NCBI GenBank assembly: GCA_951217055.1
Contig: OX578286.1
Span: 34,876,345-34,940,344, forward strand
Direction: 5' to 3'
From: Gerris lacustris
Lineage: Eukaryota; Arthropoda; Insecta; Hemiptera; Gerridae
DNA: 64,000 bases
Below the pieces are notes generated by a model. That model was not told where the DNA came from. It searched no databases and saw only the letters and a list, made by a program, of their open reading frames with translations. Positions 32,395 through 44,417 of the stretch are shown here, in pieces. The first letter of the stretch is position 1; every line of letters begins with the position of its first letter. The translations under genes and the position numbers were made by a program.

Positions 32395-32905
32395 TAGGTA
32401 TTGATTATAATAAACAGGCAACAGGAAGTGACATGAGTCTGCAGAGCTCTAACTACTGTGTTCTGCACAACTACAATCTGATCTGCAGAATTATATCCAC
32501 ACTCAGTACATAAAAAAATTAAGGCTAATCGATGTCTGAAATGTGAGTACGTTATCGGAGGCAAGGCACATCTGAAAAGGCATATTGACACTACAAAAAA
32601 AAAAAAATGAAAACAGCATTTCAATGTGTCCTCTGTAGACACAAAACCAACCGGAAGGGTTAGCTGAAATAGCATATTGACACTACACATAATACAAGGA
32701 CATTTTCATGTTCCTACTGTGAATGCAAATCCATCTGGAAGAATAATCTGAAAAATCGTGTTGACTCAGTCCATATTAATAAAAGGACATTTCAATGTCT
32801 TCTGTAAGTACAAAACCAACTAGAAGGATGATCTGAAAAAGCATATTGTCGTCAGAGTACATAAAAAAAAAAAAAAGGGTATTTCAATGTAGAAGCTGTT
32901 CTACT
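32395..32905 (+). pseudogene. Decayed C2H2 zinc-finger array
   Basis: At least three C-x2-C...H units of about 80-85 nt can be read on the plus strand: RCLKCEYVIGGKAHLKRHID, FQCVLCRHKTNRKG and FSCSYCECKSIWKNNLKN. They are separated by stops and short frameshifts. An A-run splits the first linker. It is probably a fragment of a lineage-specific zinc-finger gene. Confidence 0.65.
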
Positions 32906-33925
32906 TTCAATTTAAAAAAAGTTAAATTTACTATTTAAGTAATTTATACAAGGGTTGTTCAATAAGTAAGGTCTGATTACAAATTACTGAATAAACACCT
33001 TGATCGTGTAACAAATTAACTCTCCCACAGCATATTCATTATAAACGGCGATAATACAATTAACTTTTCACGTCTTGAACGTAGATGATAAAAGATATTA
33101 GAAATATATATACCTTTGTCAAACGATAAGTAATTTAAAAACAAATGCCAAAAATAATTTATATGCCAAATTTAAAGTGATCGGATGAAAGGTGTAGCCG
33201 TGAGAGCAGGCGACAGGACGGACGGACAGACACACGCAGGAAAATATAAGGGTCCTTGGTTTTGCCTGCGGACCCTAAAAACAACAATGGTTTTCGTTGC
33301 TTGTTTATGTTCAATTTCTTTTATTTTTTTTTTTACAGAAGCCTACATCCATTGAAGCGTGAGTATGTAAACAAGTTACTTGCTCTGCCCATGCTCCCCT
33401 TGTTTCGTGCAGAAGTCAAAGGACAAGCAGTGTTAGTGGAAGGAAGTATTTACAGTTTACACTATGCTCTTCTACTTACTTGCCTAAACCCATGTTGCTG
33501 TTAGCAATTAAAAAAAAAAAAAAAAAAGTACTGATTGTGCACACAGAATTCCCAAAGAATTTGGTTTTGATATCTGTATTATATTCTGGTGTATTACTAT
33601 TTGGTTTGAAATGTCGAAAATATCGTCATTTGAAACTTTAACACCAAATAATTTAAGAACTATTACAGCACGGTATAATTCACTTTGACCAAATATTGTA
33701 TTATTGAATTGGGCCAATGTCGTTCTGATCGAACTTCTTTTGGAAAAATGTTTGTTCAACTAAGTCATCATCAACTATTTGATTGAGAGTTACAGCTAAA
33801 CAAGGAAAATAATTCCAATTTAGGTGAAGTTTTACGGCATCGACATTTAGTGCATTATCAGTAGCGCAAACTACTATTTTTTCAAAAAGGCAAAATTAAT
33901 AAGCGACGATCTTATTAGCTGTGGC

Positions 33926-35357
33926 TAGTGATGTAAAATACCCAGGTATTTAAAACTCCGGGTAAATACCCATTTAGGGTAAATACCCAGGTATTTATGA
34001 TAATTTTTAAAGTTATGACTGCTATGAGTTTAATTTCAAACTTATTAATTGCAAATAAATATATTATGAAAGAGTTCAAGTAGTTATTAAGTGATAGTAT
34101 GTCTCAATAATATTGTTGAATGGATATTAATTACTTAATAAGAATAATAGTCGAGGAGATAGCGTGCTAAAGTGTCCAACTAACATCAAGCTAGAAATTT
34201 GTGTATAAGTAAATGTTTTGGAGGCATGCTTAAGAAGTTTTTAATCCTTTTGTCGACAAATATGTGGTCGGCTAAGTTCGTTGGCGGTACAATCCGGTCC
34301 ATATCACACCCTTTATGATAGACAATGTAATTTTCATGATCCTGGAGTATAAAATTTGTTAGTAGACCAAAAATCAAGTTGTTGATAGTTCGTTTCTAAA
34401 TAGGTTAGTTAGTCAAATATTACTCCAAATCAAAGAGGTCACCTATTAAGTGACAGACTATTATCAACTTGATTTTTGGTCTACTAACTAAGTTAGTACT
34501 CAGGATCTAGAAAATCGCATTGTTCACCAAAAAGGGCGTGACATGGCCGCTCTCCACGGTTTGTTCTTTTCAAATGCCTACGGCCAAACTACGTCCCGCT
34601 GCATATTCTTAAAAGGCACCAAAATATTTACTTATACACAAAATTCTAGCTTGATGTTAGTCAGACACTTTTTTGCACGCTATCTCCTGTGCTATAATAT
34701 TAATAAACCTAGATAGAAACCTTTTAACGAGTTTAAATTATGTAGTGTAGGAATTATGCCATTAGGCGTAGGTCTTAACTCTTTACTCGTGATATTTCTG
34801 ACTGTCAGATATTTATAGCAATAGCCTATACACATACAGTATAAGAATTGAGTAAAAAGGGTATAAAAATATGCCAATTAATAATAATGTGTGTTCATAT
34901 TATTTACATATTTTAGACAAACATGAATATATATTTAGGCCTGCATAATATAAGAATGCATAACCTGATTTTCAAAATAATAATCCTGTGCTTTTCCTTC
35001 AAAATGGTGGTGTTTTCAGTGCACAGTCCTTCAACAGAAGCATTCTGTTTGAAATCATTGAATCTGTATAGCAGATATTAATATACTTAGAAATAATAAA
35101 TACCCGTACGCTGGGTATTTTTAAGACTATTTTTTAGGAATTAAGTGAGCTTAACACATCCTATACTCTCTAAATTACATTTATTAAAGCCATTAGAGTA
35201 TGGAAAATGCTCAGAACCTCTTATAACACTTTTCAAATCAATATTTGTCATAAATACCCTCATTTTGGGTATTTACCCTGGCCTCGGGTAAATACCCAGG
35301 TAAATACCCATTTTTATTTAGCCTACCCGCTGGGTATATACCCGGCCCACATCACTA
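33926..35357. mobile_element. hAT element with perfect 8-bp duplication, nested
   Basis: Ends TAGTGATGT / ACATCACTA with subterminal TACCCAGGTATTT repeats on both sides. The perfect duplication GCTGTGGC lies at 33918-33925 and 35358-35365. It sits inside the older hAT transposase fragment and itself contains foldback copy 3. No transposase was seen. Confidence 0.85.
34148..34694. mobile_element. TAGTCC-family foldback element, copy 3
   Basis: Starts TAGTCGAGGAGATAGCGTGC and ends GCACGCTATCTCCTGTGCTA, flanked by TAA on both sides. The arms match copies 1 and 2. It is the innermost of three nested insertions. Confidence 0.75.
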
Positions 35358-36639
35358 GCTGTGGCTATATTGTCACTGGTGTATAAGCCTGAAAGTTTCT
35401 CACAAGTCAGTAATATAGATTTTTTTAAAATTTTTGCACGGAATGAGCCGTCAAAGCTACATAAAAATCCACATTTCTGGACGTAAAGTATCAGTATTTA
35501 AATATACACTTTCTGCTAAACAAAATGCATGACAAGAAGTAGTTAAACACTTCTCATACTCAGCCAAAATTACACATTATAGAGATAATCAAGCTAAATA
35601 TCACGATATTATCAGAATAATAGTAATAATAATTGTCGCTGCCTTATGCAGAGCAGACTTAAATAGAAAAAAATAAACCTTTTATGGAAGTATCGAAACT
35701 AATAAAACTTCTAATAGTATAAGAGCTCTTAAAAGGTATATTGTCTTGAGAACATAGTGTTAAACAAAAAGCAATTGCCATATCGGCTATTCTGCAGGGC
35801 TCGACGCAGTCGAGATTCGCTTGGCAGCACAATATTCGCTTGATTTATACACTTAAGAGATTATATCCCTTTGCCAAAACAGTTTATTTTTAAGATTTAT
35901 ACATTTGAAAGCTTATATCTATATAATTAATACATTATAGAGATGATATCCCTTTGTCTAAATATTACATTCGAGTGAAGCCCTTGTCACTTATCAAAGA
36001 TAACAAAACTAATAAATTAAATCAACGGCTTATGCCAGCGACAATAATAGTAATCAACAAAGAACAATAATTAAATTAAACTAATAAAACCACAAAACGC
36101 AAACTTAGGTACACAAACATAAACAAAATTTAAACAGAATCCAGAACCTATAACCTTTTTAGTTTATCACCTCCCTAATCTGAAATCTGAATCTGTAAAA
36201 ACATAAATAAATGAACTTAAAAAAAATAATATTGTGATTTGAGAAAAAAAATGTCGTGCCTCTTGGCCTCTTTTTAGAGTTATAAAATGTATTTGTTGAT
36301 ATATTTTTTATCAGTTAAATCATTTTATCATTAACATTATAAGTTGTTATATCATTGCCTCGGCAACTACATTTATTCCAATAAAAATAAAAGTTTATTT
36401 TGGTACGCAGGTTTTCCAATAAATTAAATTAAATATTATATTATATATTTAATTTATTTGAAGACCTGCGTATCAAAATAAAATTTTATTTATATTGGAA
36501 TAAATTTTGTCGCATAGGAAATGATATAAAAATAAACTTATCATAATGAAAAGTACGAGAATTGTATAAACAAAAGTTAATGATGACGGTACAAAAAATA
36601 ATTAATTAAGAATAACCAGAACGTGGTACGTGATTTAGC

Positions 36640-36899
36640 AAACTGACTCGTGTGAGTGTGAAGTGTGAACGGGACGAGTGTTTTTGTAAATACATATAGA
36701 TAGATCACCGCAGGCTGGGACGCATGCGCGATATGCATCATGAGACACGTGTCACGCGACGCGCGCGGCCCAAGGCGTCGGTCTCAAGGCTCCAGTTGAC
36801 GAGACACAGCTTTTCGTGCCACACGCGTCGGCGTCTCTCTGTCCATAGTTTATTATTTTCTTCCTCCAGCTTATTCTTTGATAAAGTTTTTACTCGACT
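36640..36899 (+). promoter_or_regulatory. GC-rich promoter-like segment of the MADF-BESS gene
   Basis: A local rise in GC and CpG in an AT-rich window runs directly up to the ATG at 36900. It includes GACGCATGCGCGATATGC (half of an NRF-1-type site), CACGTGTCACGCGACGCGCG and CACACGCGTCGGCGTC. No TATA box is evident. A divergent start for the minus-strand gene is possible but unproven. Confidence 0.5.
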
Positions 36900-37035
36900 A
36901 TGACCGAAGAGCAATTAATAGAGGCGGTGAAACGTCGTAAGGTGTTATACGATATGAACGATTCCTGCTATATGAAGTCAAAATTGAAGAACAGAATATG
37001 GAATGACATTTCGACGGAGCTATCGATGGAAAATG
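36900..37035 (+). CDS. MADF-BESS gene exon 1
   Basis: 136 nt from ATG to donor GAAAATG|GTAAAT, giving 45 codons (MTEEQLIEAVKRRKVLYDMN and onward) plus one base. This is the first half of the MADF domain. Confidence 0.9.
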
Positions 37036-38861
37036 GTAAATTACAATATAATATATATATTTTTTAAGTTCAATTATTATTATTTGTTATTTTTTAATTA
37101 TACCGCTTTGACTGCCCCCCTCCCCCCCCCCCCCCCTCTTAAAATCTTACAAATGCAGTATCTTGAGAACGGATTGGTCTGTAAAAATGCATAAAATGGC
37201 GTTTCTTTCACATTATAATAAATGGTTCAAACTTTTAAATGACCGCCATCTTGACTACGGCTGGGCCGATTATGCTGGTTAACGAACTCGTCAACTTTGT
37301 TAAATTTCCTACTCACCCTTTGTTTGCTGAAAGCTCATACTTGGACAGTTTCTTTAGTTAATATATTATGTATCTATTTATTTATTTCTTCCTTTGTTGC
37401 ATGCACTAAAATAAATTTTTATTTTTCCTCATCTATGGTAGGAAAAGTTACGTACCTAAAATATTTTTTTCGAAATTTCACCTAAACTATCCGTTTTAGG
37501 TGTTTTAAGACCTCCTGAGTGGTTTTCAGCATGACATCTTTGTGAGTGTATGTATCTGTGTATGTGTATCATTTATCATCGTAGCGCCCAGGGTATTTAA
37601 CCTAGAAAGTTGAACCTTAGCAGAAAAATCATTCCTTACTTCTAGTTGTGCGTTGTGCTGCCCGGAAAATCAACATTTTCCGCCATCTTGAACCTAGTTT
37701 GCTGAGTCAGCAAAATCGAGTTGAAATTTGGCACGAATGTACCTCCCTGTATGACAAACAAATCCACTAAATTTCATTTTTAAATTGGCCGCTATTTGGA
37801 GTTATCGATTTTTTAATTTTGAAACTTTGACGGTTAATAATTCTGAAGGTTATTAAAAATCTAATTAATTAATAAATCTATTAACACATACGTTTTTGAC
37901 GTGTAGCAAGTCGTTGGAACCGGTAAAAAATAAGGAATAAATATAAAAAAAACCCCGATGAAATTCCATTAATTAGTGTAAAAGTTATAAGTAAACATAA
38001 TTATTAATTAGTGCGATACTTTTGTTTAACGTCAAAGTTTGTTTACATACCTGTCAAAATACCTCCAAAATTCAAACAATTAAATAAACGAAATAAAATA
38101 TATTTAAAAAATCGGGTCCCGTACCTCGGAACTTTTCCTCACTTCAGAGGCCACTAAAGTGGCCTCTCCTTGAGGAAGCAGCATTGGACGTGGTCAGTAC
38201 TTGGAAGGGTGACCGTTCTGAACAACTGATTTATTATCTTGTTTTTAAAATTTTCTTAAAATTCTCTTAATTTTTTCCGGTTCCAACGATATGCTATACG
38301 TCAAAAACCTATTTTTACTTTCGGTATTATTAACCGTCAAAGTTTAAAAAATCAAAAATTGATAACTTCAAAATGGCGGCAATCAAAATGAAATTTGGTG
38401 GGCTTGTTTGTCATACAGAGAGGTATATTCGGGCCAAATTTCAACTCGATAAGGACCATTGTCGATTTATTACGATTTTTTAAAATTTTTGATAACTCAA
38501 CAAACTGGCTTCAAGATGGCGGAAATATTTGATTTTCCGGGCGGCACCACTACAGGTAAGGACTGATTTTTCTGCCAAGTTTCAACTCTCTAGGTTAAAT
38601 ACCTTGGGCTCTACGATGATAACCCACACACATACATACATACTTACATACATACATACTACATACATACATACATACTTACATACATACTTACATACAT
38701 ACATAAATACAGACGGCATGCAGAAAACCACTCAGGAGGTCTTAAAAACACCCAAAACGGATAATTCCGTTGAAATCACGTAAACAATTTTTTTGGTGAA
38801 AACAGTACTTTTCCTACTATAGGTAGTGAGGAAAAGTAATAATGTATACCTATTTTTTATT

Positions 38862-38892
<31 letters not shown>

Positions 38893-41800
38893 GACAAATA
38901 ATAATAAAAAAAATCAGTTAGTTCATTCAAATACTGACCACTCCCAATGCTGCTTCATGCTGCTGGCAAGCAGCAGGAGAGGCCACTTTAGTGGCCTCCG
39001 AAGTGAGGAAAAGTTCCGAGGTACCTCGTATACCCGATTTTTTATACTTACTTCTGACTCTTTTCCATTGCTTCCGACTTCACCGGTAACGGAAGCCATT
39101 TGATCGTTTATAGTGCAAGAATGTTTAATGTCTCCGACTGCAAAAAATCGAAGACAGAAATCCGTTTGAGACACCAAGAAACATTTTTTGGTCCTGTGTC
39201 AGTCTGTGCGTTTGACAAAACTGTGTGAACCAACATAAAAACTAAACATTCACAGGGAAGTACTTGTAGGGACGTCCTAGTACTTTTTAGGGTTTTGTAG
39301 ATGATTAAGCATTATGTTATGTAATTATGATTTTTTTCTTTGATCTCAAGGGTCTCGGGTTCGATACCCCGGGGGGTCACAATGATTTTAATTGGTAATA
39401 ACGACTAGATAAATTACATTTTATCAGAAAATTTTCATCTCCCCACCATAAGGTATAACCATGAATTATTTCGAAATTTTAGGACCAGCCGTTATATAGT
39501 GCTTGGGGGGGGGGGGGGGGAGTGTTTTTTTGGGTATATTTTGACTTATAAAACCATTACACAATGCAAAATTTAAAAAAGCATATATATATTTGTGTCC
39601 TACTCTTCAACAGATTTCATTGATACCCCATTCAAAATTTTAAAAAAAATATAATTTTGGGAGCACTTCACATTTTCGCGCACCAAATTGGCAATTTATG
39701 AAAATTGGGGATGCGCTCCCGGAATTTCCATCACCCCACAATAAGGTATTATTATGAATTATTTCGAAATTTAGGACCAGCCGTTATATAGTGTTTGGGG
39801 GGGGGGGGATTATTTTTTGGGTATATTTAAACTTATTTAACCAAAAAAGAATGCAAAATTTAAAAAAGCATATATATATTTGTAACCTACTATTCAGCAG
39901 CTTTCATTTGATACGCCACTCTGTCACTGAGTTTACCACATTTTGCGAATTGTGCATGCGCATATTTAATTTTTAACTTCTGTATATCTTTCCTGTGGTT
40001 GGGTCAAAAAGTTCAAATTTCAGCACTTTAGCTTAAACCGTTCAGGCCCTATGAACTAAAGAGCGACGGACGGACGGACACATCACCCTCGGCATAAGGG
40101 TTTTGAGAAGTATCTACAAAACCCTAAAAACTACATGCCCGATTTTACTGAAAATTAGATATTAGGTCATAATTGTTGGTCCCATATCAGTTTACCTTCT
40201 GCGTCCATTTCTCTCCTTTCTCTTGCCTGTGCTCATTAAATATTGCTAAAGTTATACTTTTATTCATTTAAAAAAAAAAAAAAAACAATTTTGACCCACT
40301 TAAAAAAGGGGAAACAAATAAATGAATTCTATAAAATTAGGTTGTAAAAGTATAACGTCAAAAAAGCACGTAATAGGATGCGAGGAAGCTATATGTTACA
40401 AATAAAAGTAACCTTTAAAAACAGAAGTGTGATATTCCTTTGTCCCAAAGTACATTGAACTAAACATCCCTTTGTCTTAATAGTTATTTAGTCAAAGTCA
40501 TTTATATTCTTAAAAAACATTGGGAGTAACAATCTAAAGAAGATAAATATTGTTCACGAAGTGGAAGCGTGCTGGGTCCATAGCCTATAATGTTATATGC
40601 TATTGGTTAAATTCAAATGTAACGCAAGTCTTCATTTCTTAAACTCAACTGACTTATAACATTGACAATCTTGAATCAAAAATTCAAAAAACATTCGGCC
40701 GGTATCCGGTCGGAATCCCAACAGTTCCCACTGTACAGAGAGTTATTCTATAGGAGTTATCTAATGGTTATTTAGTCAATGTCATTTATATTCGAAAGAA
40801 ACATAAAGGAGTAACAATCAAAACAAGTACTCAATTTCTTACTTACAAAATATGTGACAAATGAAAAAATCCTTAAAAATCCCATTTTTTTCACAAAGAA
40901 TAACTATGATTTTTTTAAAAAAAGATATATTCGTTGATCCGTTAAAAAATGGAGGGGGGGGGGGGGAATCTTGCGATTTTCAAGAACACATTGGGCAAAG
41001 ATGAATTTCCGCCGGGGGGTCCGGGCCGGAAAATTTTGGAAAATATAACCTCTAAAAACGGTACTTCTTTAAATTGTTGCTCCCCTATATATTTTTTTAT
41101 AATATAAATGGCATTACCTAATTAACTATTATGATAAAGGGATGTTTAGACCAATGTACTTTGGGATAAAGGAATATCACACTTCTGTTTTTATAAGAGG
41201 AGTAACAGTCTAAAGAAGAACATTCCGTACACCTTCTTTAGATTGTCACTCCCCTCTGTTTTTTATAAGGGGAGTAACAATCTAAAGAAGTGCCCATTAT
41301 GGTTCTAGAAACAGTTGATTTGATGCATTTCTCTCTTTGCATTTGTTGACGATTTTATTATTTCAGGATTAAGAAATGGTTATGTAGAATTTAATTGAAA
41401 AATAAAATATTTACCATTTCTGTGTATTGAAAAATTATCTGCCTCCGTGGTTCAGTGGTTAGCACTCATGCCTGCTAAATCTGAGGTCGGTGGATCAAGA
41501 CTCGTCTAAATAAAAGATATTTTACAAGTAATATACTACCGGCTTTAGCCGACAGTTGATTTACCCGTGAAAAATTTATCACTTAGACGAGTCTCGAAAC
41601 ATAAACTTCGTCACATGCACTTTCGTTAATTTCTTTTCAAAAATCTTTTACTTGGACGAGTCTCGAAACACAAACTTCGTTACACCATTTCGTTTTATCC
41701 AATCCATAGTTTACTCTTCTTCACCTAAAGAGTTTCTCTTTCTTTAAATATATATCAAATACACATCAAGAAGCTACATTTTAATTAAAAACAAAAACAG

Positions 41801-42716
41801 CTAAATATGATGCAAGCAGCGTAATGTTTGAAGGCAGGATTAAACCCTTGCTTCTTTAGTTGCTAGATCGACTGAACACTAAGTTTCCTCAAGGCATAGC
41901 CAAGCTTAATTCATTTTTGCCTTATCTCCTATTTGGCATTTTGAAATTGACTAAATTCTCTTTATTGCAGGAGAAGAGGCGAAAACAATGTGGATGAAAT
42001 TGAGAGGCAGTTATCGTGACGCTCGGCGACGACAGCTCAGATCTATGCGAAGTGGCGCTTCCCCTGAACACATCAAGCGGTGGAAGTTCCAAAAGCAGAT
42101 GTCATTTCTCGAACATTTCATGACAACTGGACCGCGTGAAGGGAATCTCAACTACGAAAGCGACGAAAATTCCCAACTCCAGTCTCAACTAACTATGAAA
42201 GTAGCTGAAGAGGTTGACAGCATGACAGGTGAATGCGCAGGACACAGCTCACAAATAGAGACTGATGACAATTTTCTTGAAGACGATGAAGAAAGAACTG
42301 ATTTTAAGCATGAAATAATTGATGCTGGAAACGACAAGGAAAGAACCATTGCAGATTTTTCTTCTCCATCCGCCTTGGCTAAAACACAAGTCAACGATTT
42401 CCATGGTCTACTACATCAAAGTATGCAACAGCATCAAGAAAGGCTACGAAAACGAACGGAAGATAGAAATGCAGTATTGGAGCAACATAAAACCACAGAT
42501 GATCCGCTTTATAACTTTTTCCTCAGTATGTACCAACTTACTAAAACGTTTCCTCCTGAATACCAGCATAAGGTCAGAGCCGATGTTTTCCAATCAGTTT
42601 CCGAAGCTGAAGCAGACATAATGAATATTAATACCTTTAGACGACCAACTTCTACATTCTCTTCATCTCATGACTCAACAGCTTCATCAAACACCACTAC
42701 ACTCAACTATTCATAG
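36900..42716 (+). CDS. MADF-BESS domain transcriptional regulator, two exons, complete
   Basis: The 293-codon protein is encoded by 36900-37035 and 41971-42716 (phase 1 join). Residues ~6-96 form a MADF domain, a Myb/SANT-like DNA-binding fold: LIEAVKRRKVLYDM, IWNDISTEL, TMWMKLRGSYRDARRRQ and WKFQKQMSFLEHFM. Residues ~222-259 form a BESS motif (DDPLYNFFLSMYQL and KVRADVFQSV) for protein-protein contact. The linker is acidic. Insects have many MADF-BESS factors, and I cannot tell which ortholog this is. The ATG follows a GC-rich segment. The 4.9-kb intron holds a large foldback, SINE and MITE copies. The stop is TAG, with AATAAA near 43094 as a candidate poly(A) signal. Confidence 0.9.
37410..38845. 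mobile_element. ~1.4-kb foldback in the MADF-BESS intron
   Basis: CCTCATCTATGGTAGGAAAA on the left is inverted at 38805-38835 on the right. GTTTTAAGACCTCCTGAGTG inverts to CACTCAGGAGGTCTTAAAAA, and the arms continue inward through CAAGATGGCGGAAA and GTCAAAGTTTAAAA. A TACA microsatellite (38627-38706) lies in the right arm. The centre holds GAGGCCACTAAAGTGGCCTC, which recurs inverted at 38970-39000. No coding sequence. Confidence 0.7.
39430..39805 (+). repeat. Tandem duplication with poly(G) tracts
   Basis: TGAATTATTTCGAAATTTTA / GGACCAGCCGTTATATAGTG followed by 10-13 G occurs at 39462-39518 and again at 39751-39808, about 285 bp apart. Confidence 0.65.
41064..41290. mobile_element. MITE, CTTCTTTAGATTGTTACTCC family
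   Basis: Complete copy with slightly mutated left end CTTCTTTAAATTGTTGCTCC. Truncated relatives lie at 40410-40543 and 40755-40827. Confidence 0.75.
41447..41530 (+). repeat. tRNA-like SINE head
   Basis: GCCTCCGTGGTTCAGTGGTT with AGCAC is a good A-box region. The B box is degraded (GTCGGTGGATCAAGACTCG). The acceptor stem does not pair well, so this is a SINE remnant rather than a working tRNA gene. Confidence 0.5.
41971..42716 (+). CDS. MADF-BESS gene exon 2
   Basis: 746 nt after acceptor CTTTATTGCAG. The first two bases complete a Gly codon, then EEAKTMWMKLRGSYRDARRR continues the MADF domain. It ends with the BESS motif and TAG at 42714-42716. Confidence 0.93.
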
Positions 42717-42899
42717 CCACCTTCATCAAAATCTCATCAAACTACCAAACCCAATACTCTGGCCCGACACACATACCATTTTAATCATCATAATTAAATT
42801 AAAAGCACTAGGTCATTAAATCATTACAGAGATCTGTCTCAATTATGTTAAATCTAGATCTTACTAAGAAGTTTACTTTGGTAATGTGTGATCACTAGG

Positions 42900-43843
42900 T
42901 CATCAAATCATTTCAGGGATCTGTCTCAAATGAGTTAAATCTAGATCTTACTAACCTTCAAAATGGAATAATTAGTTTTATTGATATTAAGTTTAAACAT
43001 GATTTATATGCATTAAGGCTACTATCTAAACTAGGTGTGCAATGCAGTTGTCTGCTTGCAATATTGAGCTGAGCGTGCATTTTAATCTTAAACAATAAAC
43101 ATTTTTATTTATAAACAGCTGAAAAATAGTAAAATCTCTATTTTTAATTAAAAAGCATTTTTTCCTGTTTTTCTATTTTACCTCCTCTTAAATGAAAATA
43201 TGACAAAAGTGAACATAACAATAATAATTGTACTCCTAAAGAGCTTTCCAACGACAAGCATCATGAAGAGCATATACTATTTTCACTTTTGTACCCCGAA
43301 CCCCTGTGTACGAATTTGGACCATTTCAGATTTATACCTTCATGTGGTTGGTCACTATGACCGTGCCGAATTTCAGTGGAAAATCACTGTCTACATGAAT
43401 TTTAAAATATGCACATAATATTTCAGTACCTTAAAATATTAAAATAAATATTTGTAATCAACCTGGATAATTTGAGAAAAACAATAATCATGAATTCAGT
43501 AAATTGGATTTGTGAAGAATTTAAACATACATAACTTGTTTGATTTTTCCCTTTTCTCAAAATTAATATTAAGGATTTCATAAATGCCCTCTGTATTAAA
43601 AAGAAACAACCAATTTCTAAAAGATAGCTTATTAAAAATACTTGGAAGTAAATATTATAGAAATAGAATAAAAGAACGTTTCATTGTAGTAAAATATAAA
43701 ATAGGGTTAAATACATATGATAAAAAAGTAATAAATGATTTTAAGTAAAAAAAAACATTAAAATAAAATGTGCATTTTCACTCACATAAATTGCATACTG
43801 CATTAATTTGTATATGAAATTATATGATTTTCCTTAAAACTTA
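42900..43843. other. 3' flank of the MADF-BESS gene
   Basis: AT-rich. A ~75-bp duplication (AGGTCATYAAATCATTWCAG plus GATCTGTCTCAA) lies at 42810 and 42896. AATAAACATTTTTATT at 43094 is a plausible poly(A) signal. Nothing coding is recognised. Confidence 0.4.
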
Positions 43844-44417
43844 TAGTCCACCATAAGAAGTGAGTCGCTGATTGATAAAGTTTTCTTACCTTATGGAATC
43901 GCTTATTTATGCCTTGTCCACCGATGAATTGGGTATATGGCAACTGGGCGTTGGGCCATTTCTTTTTTGTTGACATGTCAAACTTGCCCTTCTGCGGGAA
44001 CATTGAAAAGAGATAGATAAAGTTTTGATTTTCACAGGATCGTTTAATTAAATTATTTAAAAAACATTGGTAAAGGTGGCCACCGATACGAGTGGGCCGT
44101 TTTCTTTTCAACGTCCCCGCAGAGCGATATGTTTGGGGCGGTGGACACCCCAAACGGCCCACTCTTATCGGTGGCCACGTGTACCACTGTTTTTTAAATA
44201 ATTTAATTAAACGATCCTGTGAAAATCAAAACTTTATCTATCTCTTTTCAATGTTCCCGCAGAAGGGCAAGTTTGGCATGTCAACAAAAAAGAAATGGCC
44301 CAGCACCCAGTTGCCATATACCCAATTCATAGGGGGACACAGCATAAATAAGTGATTCCATAAGGTAAGAAAACTTTATCAATCAGCGACTCACTTCTTA
44401 TGGTGGCCTGTGGACTA
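43844..44417. mobile_element. Foldback with TAGTCC ends, second subfamily
   Basis: TAGTCCACCATAAGAAGTGA on the left and the inverse ending GTGGCCTGTGGACTA on the right. TTA flanks both ends (43841-43843, 44418-44420). The arms span ~270 bp each, including TCCTGTGAAAATCAAAACTT in both orientations. Short open frames inside are mirror images of each other and not genes. Confidence 0.75.

Larger units (their letters stand above)
33510..35450 (-). pseudogene. hAT transposase fragment split by a later hAT insertion
   Basis: The minus strand from about 35410 reads KLSGLYTSDNIATA. After removal of 33926-35357 it continues into IVVCATDNALNVDAV and LNWNYFPCLAVTLNQIVDDD. The TDNAxN and CxAxTLNxIV phrases are conserved in hAT transposases around the second catalytic Asp. 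Frame is lost again near 33760. Only about 130 codons are recognisable. Confidence 0.65.

Noticed and set aside
33256..33530. 82-codon plus-strand frame followed by an A-run, as a retrocopied gene end
   Set aside because: HPLKREYVNKLLALPMLPLF looks exon-like and an acceptor-like T-run precedes it, but I recognise no family and no parent gene, so it was not annotated.
38529..38783. 84-codon frame with Thr/His/Tyr repeats
   Set aside because: It is the translation of the TACA microsatellite in the foldback arm.
41447..41530. Functional tRNA gene
   Set aside because: The A box is good, but the B box is degraded and stems do not pair; a SINE head fits better.
43803..44355. Two ~100-codon frames with near-identical products on opposite strands
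   Set aside because: They are the two arms of a foldback element; identity comes from the inverted repeat.
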